A stretch of DNA of 64,000 bases from Ascochyta rabiei (Eukaryota; Ascomycota; Dothideomycetes; Pleosporales; Didymellaceae): contig NC_082420.1 of assembly GCF_004011695.2 (NCBI RefSeq), positions 1,116,001 to 1,180,000 of the forward strand, read 5' to 3'. Under the pieces are notes generated by a model, which was not told the DNA's origin, searched no databases, and was given only the letters and a program-made list of their open reading frames with translations. The translations under genes were made by a program, and so were the position numbers. Within the stretch, counting starts at the first letter, position 1. Each line of letters begins with the position of its first letter. Of this stretch, positions 53,418-64,000 are shown in pieces.

Positions 53418-54620
53418 ATGTCAGCCACGGCTCCAACCTTCCGCAAGGACTCTGCGCAAAGCTCCAAGGAGCGAGTTGGCATGGCCTTCACTCAAGAAAG
53501 TGGTCCCGCAAAGCCCCAGTACAGCAACACCACTACCAGTGTTCCGATTCAGTCAAGCCACAGCCATTCACGCGTCTCTAGGTATGCCAGCTCCTCAAAA
53601 AACACCGTCGCTGGCCCTGGGCCAAGCACCACGCAGAAGGCTGCGGAGCCGCGCCAGGAGAATCATACCGATCATATCAACAATCGAGATGAGGAGAACT
53701 CACGCGCCCCCGTAACATCGGTGGACATCGTCACAAACAAGGAGCGCGCCAAACCACCCATCATCACGCGCGTCCTTTCTCCAATGCGCGCACGCCGAAC
53801 GCCTGTCCTTGTCAACGCACCAGATGTGAGATGGCGCCTGGACCCGCGATTGCGACAGATACCGTCTCTCGACTCCATCCTTAGTTCTTCCACGACATCA
53901 GCTTCAGAAACGTCTACTGTACGCCTGATTCCCATCCTGCCGCACAATATTGCGTTGCCGTCGTCTGTGGCATCATCGTTGTTCACAGTCATGCCCGAGG
54001 CAAACCCCGTCAGGATACCTCTTCCGCCATCACCACCACCCACCAGCGTCGCCGACGCTACAAGACACAGCGAAGCCGTCGAACGACGAACGCCGAGTGA
54101 AGAACACTACTTCCAACAGACTCACCATCTCTCTCCCGTCACCGAAGTATCCTCAGGTTTCTCGGTCCGCTCCCTCGGCTCGTCTATTGTCGATCTTGAG
54201 GTCCAGGACATCGCAACTGCCGAGCGCCACGGCCTTGACGAAGTCGCAAAGCAGAGCGTACACATCATGTCGTGCGCACATTCCTCGCAGGTCAGCCTTA
54301 GCAGTCAACAGTCGCGACAGGGTAGATTCCAAGAGCGCTTCGGCCTCGATGTGATGGACCACCATGCAGACAGTCCAAGGAGCGGAGGAATAAGCGAGAC
54401 CCCGGTCGTGAGCGGTGTGGATGAGCGTGGAGAGAGAGGCTTCAGCGGCGCAGATGAGGAATATGCCCGACTTGAAAGGACCGTGACTGAAAGAAAGAAG
54501 GCGAGGACTATCTGCGGGCGACTCAAAAACTTGACGAGAAAGCTATCCGGGGTTGGAGCTCACGCTGGACTGAACGTCGTCAGGAAGCTGGGGAAATGGG
54601 CTGGATTCGAATGCGCATGA
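53418..54620 (+). CDS. Disordered orphan protein (400 aa)
   Basis: Single open frame 171 bp after RAD18 on the same strand. The protein is rich in Ser, Thr, Pro and Arg. Possible short motifs are RAKPPIITRVLSPMRARR, a Pro run (RIPLPPSPPP) and an EYARLERTVTERKKARTI helix leading into a basic amphipathic C-terminus (RLKNLTRKLSG, NVVRKLGKW), which might bind a membrane or nucleic acid. No domain is recognised. The frame lacks stops for 1.2 kb and its codon use is similar to RAD18, so a real gene is likely, but the exact start is uncertain. Confidence 0.55.
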   Translation: MSATAPTFRKDSAQSSKERVGMAFTQESGPAKPQYSNTTTSVPIQSSHSHSRVSRYASSSKNTVAGPGPSTTQKAAEPRQENHTDHINNRDEENSRAPVTSVDIVTNKERAKPPIITRVLSPMRARRTPVLVNAPDVRWRLDPRLRQIPSLDSILSSSTTSASETSTVRLIPILPHNIALPSSVASSLFTVMPEANPVRIPLPPSPPPTSVADATRHSEAVERRTPSEEHYFQQTHHLSPVTEVSSGFSVRSLGSSIVDLEVQDIATAERHGLDEVAKQSVHIMSCAHSSQVSLSSQQSRQGRFQERFGLDVMDHHADSPRSGGISETPVVSGVDERGERGFSGADEEYARLERTVTERKKARTICGRLKNLTRKLSGVGAHAGLNVVRKLGKWAGFECA

Positions 54621-55497
54621 CCTTCGACGTGCAACAGGGAGTAGTGCACCGTCAACGTCAAGCGATGGAGAACAGAACCCAATCGCGGCTGTTCTGCACA
54701 ACCGCTGGGACAGTGGCGTGGCGGGATGAACTGGGCATTCGAGATGGATTCGCGGCGCGGGTTCGCAAGGCGGACGGGAAAGGCGACATCATCGTCTCGA
54801 TCGTCGGACACGGAACGAAAAGTCGAAATCAGGATACCCGTAGACTGAGCTTCGGGCTCTACAACAAGCAAAACATTGTTCAACGTTCTTTTTCCACTGT
54901 CGTTGCACGACGATCGCTAAGACGCACGTCTTGGGGTGTCAAGGGCGCCGTTCAAAAACGAGCACATGGTCTCATCGTATGCCATCTAAAAGCGTTGATG
55001 TCCGAGGACCGGGTACCCGCGTTCTAAAGAGTCTTGGCAAAGGCGCAGGCAGAAGAGCGCCATGTTCCCGAAACGTATGTAGGCCTATTAGGTTAAGGGT
55101 GCACCGTATATCTGAGCATCAAAAACGTCGATCCTTGACTAACTGTATTGGTTATTTGGTAAGATCGGGATAGTATGTTGCGCAGATGGCATGCGATGTC
55201 CCACAAGATTGAGAGGTCAGTGCCACAATACCACACGATCGATGCCCATAACGCCGTAATTATGCAGCCTAAAAGATGTCAAGGGGTATCTCTGATGCCC
55301 GTGAAACGCCAAAGATGCTGAAAGAAAACCACCGCACGCGCCTTTCCCTTTGTAGAGCAGAACACTGCAGTGTGGTAAACGATGTTGACGCAGCGTATAC
55401 GTGAAAGCCGGAGCGTGTTACGCCACTAGGGCTCATTCAACCCATTCAAGTTTCTGCTCCTCAAGCTCCTACGTTGACTGTTATCTCTCTTCGGTCC
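54621..55497. other. Convergent intergenic region before SCC2 stop
   Basis: No gene recognised; an open frame at 54596-55027 overlaps the end of the preceding gene and lacks motifs. Confidence 0.45.
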
Positions 55498-58400
55498 CTA
55501 ACTCGAATCGTCGTCAATGTCCGGCGTTCCGGAGCTTCTCTTCTTATTCTTACCACCCTGCAGCCGCCCCTTTGGCTTCTTCGGTGTATTGCCCAAGGTC
55601 GAATTATTCTTCCTTTTCCTGCCGCGTCCACTCGTCGGAACTGATGCGGATCGTCGAGCATCATCACCGTTGTCCGTCGGAGTCTCGTAACCGGCATCGA
55701 TCAGCGCAGCATCGAGTCCGTCTTCATCTTCGCCAACCTTCACTTCTCTATCAACGTTCAGCAGCTCAGAGAAGTCGTAACAGCACTTTGTCATCGTATC
55801 GCGACTGTCCAATGCGCTCATAATCGATGAAAGGCGATCCCACAGATCTTTACCGGAAATAAAGTTGTTGCGCTGCGCAGGCTTCGCGTATTCTTTCTGA
55901 GGAATGCGGTTGCCGTACTTGTGGAGATTGTAGCAGCGACGTACGAACGTACGCGTTTCCCAGATCATATGTAAGATCATACAGGCAACTGTGAGCTGCC
56001 GCAATCTAGGATCGCTAACCTCAAGGGGTGCCTGCTGTGACAATGTGGGTACGGCGGGTGCAAGGGGCTGGCCCATGCTTTGGTCGACAGCCATCGCTTG
56101 GAGCTGTTCGTTCAAGTTGTTTGATACGAAAGCCGGCTGCTGGTTCGCCAGTGGCTTGGGCATTTCCTTGTCGATCTCACCAGCTACCAGAGGCCCGGCA
56201 TCTTTCAACACAATAGCTTCGACCTTGTCAATGAAAGAGGCAACCATATCGAGCGTTGTAAAGTCAACCAGACCTAGATTCTCCAGGCAAAAGCGAGCAA
56301 ACAAGACAGCGTCAGGCATTGAGCCACTAACATCCAGAGTGGCGAGATTGAAAGTAAGCTGCATAGAGAGATTGTCGACAAACTTCTTGAATGTGGCCTT
56401 TTTGCCACCCTTCAGAGCATCGAAGAGGTGAATAAGCTTGGGAGTGTGGTTCGACTGGAGCATTCCGTGGGGATCGTCGAAGACATCGCGTTGGTAATCA
56501 AAGGCCATGCGAACAGCCTGGACGTACTCCTTCTCTAGATAGGACTCTTGCTTCTCGTGCATTCTCTTATGTTCAATGGCCGCCACTTGTGCAATGCGAG
56601 GGTTTTGAGACGTCGCCAAGGCAACGAGAACTGCACCGCACTCTTTTGGATGCTCCAAGCCTGCGCGACTGATACTCGAGATGATGTTCGTTGCCCTCTC
56701 AGCCAGCTCATTGTTGTTCTTAAGCGCAACGTCTCTGAAGCTACGCAACAATTGCTTCGCTACGTGTGTGGTGGCAGCATCGGTTGCTGTGGCGGTGTAT
56801 GAAGATTCTAGGCGTGCGGAACCAGTTGCGGCGCCCTCACCTACAGCAATTGCTGAACCTGTCTCGGAACGACGCTCGGCGCGTGTAAAATAGGCTTCAA
56901 AAGCGGAAAGCACCACAAGCTTCAACCGATCATTGTCTTGGTTGATGAAGACAAGCTTGATCAGCTTTTCCACTTCTGCGCGCATGAACAGCTCTGGGTA
57001 TTGCTGGCAGATGCCACCAAGACTGCGCATAGCGTGTTCGCGTATGTCCATATCATAGGCTTGCATCGTAAAAGGCCGCACCGAATCAAGGAACATAATC
57101 GGGACCGAAGAGGATCCTTTGATCAGTGGCCCCAGGCTCTGTTCAGTACCCTGTTTCAAATGGATCATCTTTCGGGCGTAGGACGCAACTGCCTGCAGAA
57201 ACTTGTCGGTATGTTCGTGGAAAGGGCAGATCTTACCGAAGATGCCAAGCAGGATGAGAAGGGGGTACAGGGTTCTGCGCTTTGCCGGAATCTGCTCCTT
57301 CGTGAGTGCCGCTAATGGTCGTAGTTGACAGAGAACGCTGCACATAAGGACGAATAGTTTGTCCAGGCCTGTGTCGACCATCGGGCTGACGATCCACAGG
57401 CAATGCGCTACGTCAGTCAAAGTGTCTCGACTGGGGCCATGGCCCTGGCCTGCCCAGTTTGCCAGCTTACTGTTCATGCTCATCAGGCTGACTCGCACGT
57501 CTTCTGCGAATTTGGGTTGCAAGAACGGTAGTGTAGGGATTGTGTATCGAAAGATTGTAACCACCGGTTGAACTAGAGCCAGCTCGGTCGATTTCTCGAA
57601 GTTTTGGATATAAAGCTTAAGGTCGTTGACTTGAGCCATGGTGAAGAGGGTGGAATCCACCTTGGCAAATATACTGAGGGCGTTCAGGATCTGGGCTTGT
57701 GACGACTTTGCACCCGTCGTCGATTCTGCGCTGATGACCCCATCGAACAGATCGGCGACAAGCTCCTTACACAAACGAGTATTCGAGTCTTTGCCTTTGG
57801 CTGCGCCAGACAGAGCGTACGTAAAGAACTTTTCGAAGGCCTCGAGATGTACCGGCTGCGAGAAAATCATATGAACCACATCTGTCATGAAGCTGGCTCT
57901 ATGGGCACGATCAAGCTTCACTCGGTGCTCATCGCTACGAGCAGCAGGAGCTGTGGGAGTCAACCACAGCTCCTCGAGGACGCCGCGACTCAGCTCTGCT
58001 ATGGCTTTTTCATCGTCTTGTGAGGGTAAGAGAAGGTTGAAGGCGATGTGTAACTTGTTCTCCTTCGATGTTGGGCCCAGATACAGACCCTTCAGCAACT
58101 TGATGGCTTTTTTCTTTGGGCCATTTGAAGGGTCGGTTGTCAGCCTGAGGATGCTTGACAGGAAGAAGCGCTCTAAGCTAGGCTCGTGTTCTAAACATTG
58201 GGAGACCAGCCCAAGCGTATGCTCGCGTACCATAGGTGAGCTGTCTTGGAGGGAACCGACCAAACTCCTCACTGTGGCTTCGTCGACCACACGGGGATTC
58301 CTTTCAATCAACTGCTCCAGGCCCGTCATACCCCTGGAACGCAGCTTCGAGGAGGCTTTATCTCGAGTGTAATGCAGCATGAGCTGGACAATAAGCGGCA

Positions 58401-61208
58401 GTCTCTGGCATACTAGGGCTTGCAGCGTGACGATACCAGCTGCGAGCTTGGCTTGAATCTCGGAAACAACTTGAAACTTACTGAGAGGCTTGTTAGCAAT
58501 GCGCATTCATCTGAATGGGCAATCACTTACTACTTTCGGTCAAGCCATCTCGAATCCATGATCATAGCTTCCAGGTGCCCCTGCAGCTTCTCGACTGCTT
58601 GCGGGCGTGGTGAGTCGGGAGAGAATTCGGTCAAGTTCTGGACAACAGCGTCTAGCCAAAGGGTAACATGGCAGCCAGTCACAGACTCAAGATGCGGATC
58701 TTCCTGGCCTCGCTGCAATTCAAGATAGTCGCTTAATGATTCGATGACCATACGGTAAGGGCCATCAAACTCATACAGGTCCATTGGGCTGATGCTCTCC
58801 TTGGAGTTGTCAGTCAGAGCATCGTCAGCAAGACGATCGAGCTTCGCAGAGAGCTCGGACTGTGACGCATCAAGCGCGCGCTTAAGCTGCTTTAGACGAT
58901 GTTTGAAGTCAATTACGCCACAACCCATCTTTGCTATTGTTGAGAGAGCCATATCTTTGTCCACAACGGATTGCTTTGCTGCAGTTTCTCCATGCACCAT
59001 ACTTACCATGCGCACCAACAGTGTCGAGAGAAGTATAGCAGCAGCTGGCCATTCAGGAGACCCAAGGACGTTGCAGAAGTCCTCTATGAAGAGGTCTAGC
59101 AAGTTGCGAAAAGGCTTGTCACCGGTTTTGGAAACGTTAGATGCTCTGTCGACAAGATTCGAAGTGATTGTGGTGGCAATGTTGCTAGCATGACGTGCTA
59201 AAGCCTGAGCAATCCGGTGCGGTGCACTGCTCTTGCCCTTCTTTTTCGACGTCTGCGGCGCGGCAGTGCCAGATTCGTAGTCGCCGTCTTCATCTTCCTT
59301 CACCGGCTCAGCTGCATCTGCTGTTGTGTGGTTGGCCCGAGACTCTCTGTTCATGGCCGCGACTTGCACAAAGCGCATAAAGAGTGCGGATATCGACATA
59401 ATCGGCACCTCCCGTGCTGACTTGAACTGCCGAGCGCTGGCTTTCTTGTCGGGCAATTTCTCCAGATTACTGAGAATGCCATTGAGAATGGAAGGCCGTT
59501 GCTCTGCATGCCGAGCGAAGATCTGTGCGAGGACATCCATAGCCTTCTGTCTTAAGGACTCAAAAGGTTTGATGCCGAACACAGAGTCCTTTTCGGAGTC
59601 ACTGTTCTGTTCAACCAATAACCCAACCGTTAGATCTTCTAGAACGTTGAGACCGCGCTCCGGGAGATTGACTTTGCCGATCAGAGTAGCGAAGCGACTA
59701 AGCACTGCGCCACAACCTCGAAGGATGGTGATCAGCCCTTTCCTGGACGAGTTCGCCGAGTCAAAAAGACTGTCAGAGCGTCGCGCTTGCACCACAGGCA
59801 TGATGCATTCATTCCGTATCGCCTTGATGAGGTCGATGATGACGCCGACTGTATCTTCGGGTCGCAATCGATAGTCATCACATCCATCGATCATAGATGT
59901 GAGTATTAATTTAGACGCTTGAAGAGCTGTCTTGGCTTTGTCAATGCTCTCGGACCAGTCGTCATCCAGGGGAAAGAGGGTGAGCTGGCCTGTATAGGTT
60001 ATACTTGGCTCCAGGAGCCTCTGGATCTGCATAATGAGGTCGACAGGAAGCTCAGCGAAATGACCAAGGTTGTTCACATTGGCCATTTTGTCAGACAAAC
60101 GGTCCATTGCCCGTGCTTCCAAGATGTTCATTTCGCCGTCAGCGGTGGACACCCGGGCGAAGCTTCCCGATGCATCCAAGTCGTCCTTCTCTTCAGATAA
60201 CCTTGTCACAAAAAAGTCAAGGTCCTCCATTTTGCGGTCGGCAATTTCTCGTTCGTGCGGTCTCAAGATTGCCGTATTGCTTTCGACGTTTCTCTGCGAC
60301 GGGGGTGTGGAGATCACAATGTTATCGATACGCTGGTACTCCTCTTTCTTCACAGTGGCAGGCTTGATCACTACTGCTGGGCCAAGGCGCAATGGTGTGC
60401 TATTGGGTGCGGAGGAGAGTGCACTGGAGGGGTAGGGAATCGAAGACTTCTGAGAATGTACGGCGTTGCCGGGCATGTGTGTTTGCGGTGCGGCTCGTGG
60501 CTGCGGCAACGGCGTGGCTTGCTGTGAAGGTTGAACGGCCCGCGGTGGCTCGTTCGCGCTGATACCGGAAGCTGTTTTTGTCAGGACGGGGTCCGGCGGT
60601 GGGAGAAGGACACTCACGAGAGAAACAGACCTCAGTATTGTTCAACAGCATAGCCGCGAAGGGACTCAGCAATGAGGTGACTTTCGAGCTTGTGCCATTG
60701 TTGTACTTGATAGGACTTTCTGAAGAGCGGGTGGCGAGCTGTGGTACCGACTTGAAGTTGCTGAGTATTGTCAGCTTGCACGTTTGGACGTGGCCGGTGA
60801 GGCAGCTTACTATTCTGGCAGCTTCTCGGGGTCCAGCAATCCCTTGAGTTGACGTAGGGTGTTGCTGAGATGTGCAGCAGTAGACTGGCCGTTGATCTCG
60901 TCGTTCAAGATACCAACAGCCCTCTTCGCGGCCTGCTGCTGTTCCTGGGTGAGGGTAGAGGGTGGCGTGGGAGGTTCGGCGGTGGGGAAGGGTATGACAT
61001 CTGCTCGCTGTCAGCATGCTGGTGGATCGCAGGTAAGAGAGCAGCGTTGGGGCAATGTCCAGGTGAGGTTGAGCGACTGACCCAGCGAGAACGGTATTAT
61101 CGAAGTGAACGGCGAGTATGGAATCGCCTCGTCCACGGTGGGCGGCGGCCGGTAGGCGACACCGTTGCCCTGCATATTGTGCCAGGCATCATTGAAGTGC
61201 CCGGCCAT
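55498..61208 (-). CDS. SCC2: Cohesin loading factor Scc2 (Mis4/NIPBL)
   Basis: Five exons: 61208-61082, 61000-60811, 60760-60618, 60571-58531 and 58480-55498; introns of 81, 50, 46 and 50 nt; 1827 aa. The first exon encodes MAGHFNDAWHN and RPPPTVDEAIPYSPFTSIIPFSL, the conserved start of fungal Scc2. Splicing continues DVIPFPTAEPP, then ends exon 2 with LKGLLDPEKLPE. A helical HEAT-repeat body starts near residue 330; hallmark parts are RSRGMTGLEQLIERNPRVVDEATVRSL (shortened here), MVREHTLGLVSQCLEHEPSLERFF and SILRLTTDPSNGPKKKAIKLLK. The C-terminal 100 residues are Lys/Arg/Asp-rich with nuclear-localisation-like clusters. With Scc4 it loads the cohesin ring onto chromosomes. It shares a 418-bp divergent promoter with RPA12. 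Confidence 0.94.
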
Positions 61209-61626
61209 GATGTTTTTCTTTGAAAGCAGTGACCTCGGCGGGGAGCTGGGTGGTCAGGCAAACGCCGTTGATGTATCGGGCCCGGGGAGGGTGGACAGGA
61301 TTTGTTAGGGCGGTAATAAGAAGCACATGGTCATGGTAGCGCCTGCACGCTACCACAAAGATACACCTGTACAGGAGATAATGGGGGGCTACTTGTTCAA
61401 CTGCGCGGCTGAATGTCGACCAGACGCTGTGTAGAAGTGGATACGATGGTGGAATTCATGACGCGTCTGACCGCCTACTGCATTCGTCAAGCGGCGCTGC
61501 AGGGCAGCCTGGGCAGGACAGCGACAGCTTCCGCGGCTTGAACTTTTTGGTTTCGCACATCGCCCACCTCGCCAATCACGCATCTCGTCACCAACAACAA
61601 CACCACAACACCACCACCACTTCACA
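61209..61626. promoter_or_regulatory. Divergent promoter of SCC2 and RPA12
   Basis: The 418 bp between two ATGs of essential-type genes contain a CA-rich CACAACACCACCACCAC stretch immediately before RPA12. No specific site is assigned. Confidence 0.5.
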
Positions 61627-62105
61627 ATGTCTGCGATTGGCTCTCTCGTCTTCTGCACAGACTGCGGAAACCTACTCGATGGCAGTGCTGGCAAACAGAA
61701 CGTCGTCTTGACCTGCACCGTCTGCGGCGCAAACTGCAAGGGTGCGTGATGGTGGAGCAAAAAGCCTGCAACCAGTCCAGACTGACCAGACGTCTTCAGA
61801 CACATCCTCAAAGACCGTTGTTACTGTCTCCAAACCGACAGCTTTCCCATCGGCCCTGCGCGCCAAGCGTTCCGAAGTGCAGACCATCTCAGAGGATGAT
61901 GTGAATACGACCAGTGTCATCGCCCAGCGCTGCGAGCAGTGCGGGCGCGAAGAGGTTCGCTACTACACTCAGCAGCTGCGGAGTGCAGACGAAGGGTCTA
62001 CTGTCTTTTATGAGTGTGACTGTGGTCACAAGTACGTCATTGACCGCTTTTATCATGTTGGACTCGTTGCTAATGCTACTCCTCAGATGGAACACCAACA
62101 ACTGA
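61627..62105 (+). CDS. RPA12: RNA polymerase I subunit Rpa12
   Basis: Three exons, 61627-61741, 61800-62031 and 62087-62105; introns of 58 and 55 nt; 121 aa. The N-terminal zinc ribbon has Cys10, Cys13, Cys30 and Cys33 (FCTDCGNLLD, LTCTVCGANC). Splicing links NCK to DTSSKTVVTVSKPTAFPSAL, a conserved connection. The TFIIS-like C-ribbon is CEQCGREEVRYYTQQLRSADE followed by FYECDCGHKWNTNN; the last six codons come from a 19-nt final exon. The RSADE loop equals the catalytic acidic loop of TFIIS, and Rpa12 supports transcript cleavage and termination by polymerase I. The gene ends 84 bp from the convergent LIA1 stop. Confidence 0.94.
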
Positions 62106-62189
62106 GCTGAAATTTTTTTTTTCCTCTTCTAAACCCATGTGTAATTCAAACGCCTTGTATTCATGCACGCACCCCAACCGATATCCACA

Positions 62190-63239
62190 CTAAGCCGCAA
62201 CGGCCGTCTCCTGCGAGGGGATGATGGCATACTCTGTCTCCCCGTTTTTCTCGAACTCGGCCATGTCGAGGGCCACAATGCAACTGTCCCGTACCACCTG
62301 CTCTGGGTCGTTCAAGAACTTGCGCAGAGTGTCCTCCACACCTTCCTCGTCTCCAAGGCTTCCGAGAGCCTCGGCGGCCTCGTGGCGAACCATGCTCTCC
62401 TCGGTTGTGTTGCTCAGCGCCTTGGTCAAACTCGGGATAGATGCAGGATGCGACAATTGTCCGAATACAAAGGCAATCTCGTGGCGGAAAAGCGCAGATG
62501 GATCGTCGAGCCCGCGAGCCAGTGCGTGAACAGCTGGAACCGCTGTGGGAAGATCAGGCGGAGAGGAGAGGTCGCGCAGCGCAAACATGGCCCTGTAGCG
62601 CTGGAAGAGGGGAAGTTTTGTGTCGAGCAGCGTCTTCTCGAGCTCTGGGATCGAAGGCTTGTCTGAGCTCTGCGGCATCGGCGGCGCAGGGTCGATGGAG
62701 GTGAAGTCGCTGCACTTCTGTTAGCACCGATCAAGCAGTTGCACAATCTGAGCCTACCTCTTCTTGATGTTCTCCTGGCCCTTCTGGAGGCCGTGATCCC
62801 ACTCAATCCTGTCAACAGCAATGTCGCAAGTCTCGGTGATGACGTCGGGCTCATCCTTGCTGTCGCGCATCTGCCTCAGCAGGTCCAGACTTCCCTTGTC
62901 ACTGAGCGCGCCCAGCGCCTCAGCGGCCTCGTGCCTGCACATGGCATCCTCGTGCCTGTCCATCAGCACCTTGCGCAGCGGCGCAATCGCAGCATCGTGG
63001 CGTGACTGTCCAAGGCAGTAGGCGAGTTCATGCTTGAGCAGCGCAGAAGGCGAGCCGAATCCTGCAGCAATGGCTTCGATCGCTGGCACAGTGTCTTCGC
63101 TGGGCGGCTGCAGGGAGGCGAGGTACTTCAGAGAGAAGAGGGCGCGGAAGCGGCGCGCAAGAGGCTCTTGCTCCGAGACGAGGATTTTGTGGAGCGCAGA
63201 GACTTGGGTGTTCTCTGTGGGCTTCTCGGACGCGGTCAT
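62190..63239 (-). CDS. LIA1: Deoxyhypusine hydroxylase
   Basis: Two exons, 63239-62758 and 62709-62190, with a 48-nt intron (62710-62757, GTAGGC..GCTAACAG..GCAG); 333 aa. Two symmetrical halves of HEAT-like repeats each carry two His-Glu metal-binding pairs: [11 protein letters not shown] (70-71), [10 protein letters not shown] (103-104), [11 protein letters not shown] (237-238) and [10 protein letters not shown] (270-271). These eight residues hold the di-iron centre. The enzyme hydroxylates deoxyhypusine on translation factor eIF5A, the last step of hypusine formation. Length and architecture are those of the full family, and the four motifs are intact. Confidence 0.96.
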
Positions 63240-63737
63240 GTTGGCGTTTGAAGGGAGTGTCAGAAGGGGAAGGAATGGTGCTAAAAAAAATGTATTCGTC
63301 GGTGATCGCTGCGATGCTTCCTAAGATGCAAATCGAGGCTCAAGTTTTGGTGGGGCCAAATCGCTGGCGGGGTAGGTTATCAGATCTTTTGCCGGTTTTT
63401 ATCAGATCGTGGCTAAAGTGCCTGACGCGCTGCATGTGATCTCGCGAGAGCGCTAAGCCAGCCACCTTTGTTCATCCAGGGTACATGCACAACAATGGCT
63501 TGGTGAAGGCGTTGTCTTTGATGTCCAATGTTCGCAGCCAGATGCCTCTGTCCATTGTTCCTGCCCCGCCTTGACGGTGAGCTGACCGGTCTTCACTCTC
63601 ACTACAGTCAGGAGCGCCCCTTGACAACCTCTCGTACTGTTCTCCTTGCGCCTCTTTAGGCACGACTCTTCCTAAAGTCCCTCACTATTACGACTCGCGG
63701 CCCAGCGCTGCCCGCACTTCACAGGTATCCCTGCACT
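63240..63737. promoter_or_regulatory. Divergent promoter of LIA1 and the last gene
   Basis: About 500 bp between the LIA1 ATG and the ATG at 63738; nothing specific is recognised. Confidence 0.45.
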
Positions 63738-64000
63738 ATGACGATCCTCCACGAGTATGCGACCAAGGTGTGGTCCTACATCAGCCCAAGGAAGACGCAG
63801 CAAGCTCGACAGAAGCCCTTCCGGTTCAAGGTCCCCACGATCCCAGCCAAGCCAAACTTCGAGCAGCAGCAGCAGTCACAACCGCAGCAGCTCTTGAGTC
63901 CCCCAGACCGAGATATGAGTCCCGAGTCGCGAATGGATATCTGGCAGACCAGGATACCTAACCCCAACAGCGACGTCGATATCACACTGGTCCCCATATC
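63738..64000 (+). CDS. 5' part of a gene running off the window, function unknown
   Basis: An open frame begins MTILHEYATKVWSYISPRKT and continues without stop for 87 codons to the window end. The segment is basic, then Gln-rich (EQQQQSQPQQLL), and contains Ser-Pro sites (LSPP, MSPES), suggesting a regulated, partly disordered protein. The family cannot be named from this part. Confidence 0.5.
   Translation, partial: MTILHEYATKVWSYISPRKTQQARQKPFRFKVPTIPAKPNFEQQQQSQPQQLLSPPDRDMSPESRMDIWQTRIPNPNSDVDITLVPI

Noticed and set aside
54596..55027. 143-codon frame after the RAD18-linked orphan gene
   Set aside because: It overlaps the preceding gene's end, has no motif and has no supporting context.

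Overview
The window is nuclear DNA of a filamentous ascomycete (Pezizomycotina). A Dothideomycete is my best guess, but that class-level call is inference. The evidence is split genes with very short introns (mostly 46-90 nt, GT..AG, CTAAC/CTGAC branch sites), fungal-only families (Kei1, DUF2985, AA9 monooxygenase, GH28 pectinase, fungal N-terminal/TPR receptor-like proteins), moderate G+C genes next to A+T-rich C-to-T decayed DNA, and no operons. I saw no tRNA, rRNA or CRISPR.

Layout. 1-2.6 kb: no recognisable gene, then a tandem array of about 160-190 bp units that copy the 3' end of the neighbouring F-box gene and become progressively C:G-to-T:A mutated (RIP-like). 2.6-13 kb: conserved genes (F-box protein, KEI1, SUV3, divergent SEC1, a proline-rich orphan) with many microsatellites. 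13.5-20 kb: a broken trypsin-like gene, a frameshifted membrane protein and a membrane-anchored aspartic-protease homologue lacking its first catalytic Asp. 21.5-24 kb: conserved block with ELP4, a small membrane protein and a nucleobindin-like EF-hand protein (SSP120). 24-44 kb: gene-poor accessory region holding secreted hydrolases (S10 carboxypeptidase, GH28 polygalacturonase, AA9 LPMO) among receptor-like or decayed genes (TPR fragment, membrane-protein fragment, frameshifted small secreted protein, a 785-aa fungal N-terminal-domain protein, a truncated aconitase-X relic); conserved RKI1 lies inside it. 44-64 kb: dense conserved block with a DUF2985 protein, a sterol-glucosyltransferase-like enzyme with a VPS13-like tail, ULA1, RAD18, a disordered orphan, SCC2, RPA12, LIA1 and the start of one more gene.

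Functional picture. The conserved genes cover mitochondrial RNA turnover (SUV3), secretion (SEC1, SSP120), sphingolipid synthesis (KEI1), tRNA wobble modification (ELP4), the pentose phosphate pathway (RKI1), neddylation (ULA1), post-replication repair (RAD18), cohesin loading (SCC2), RNA polymerase I (RPA12) and hypusination of eIF5A (LIA1); they do not form one pathway. The accessory part looks like a plant-biomass/host-interaction and nonself-recognition region under birth-and-death evolution. Splice structures were worked out by hand, and the summed exons of every multi-exon model called intact are divisible by three.
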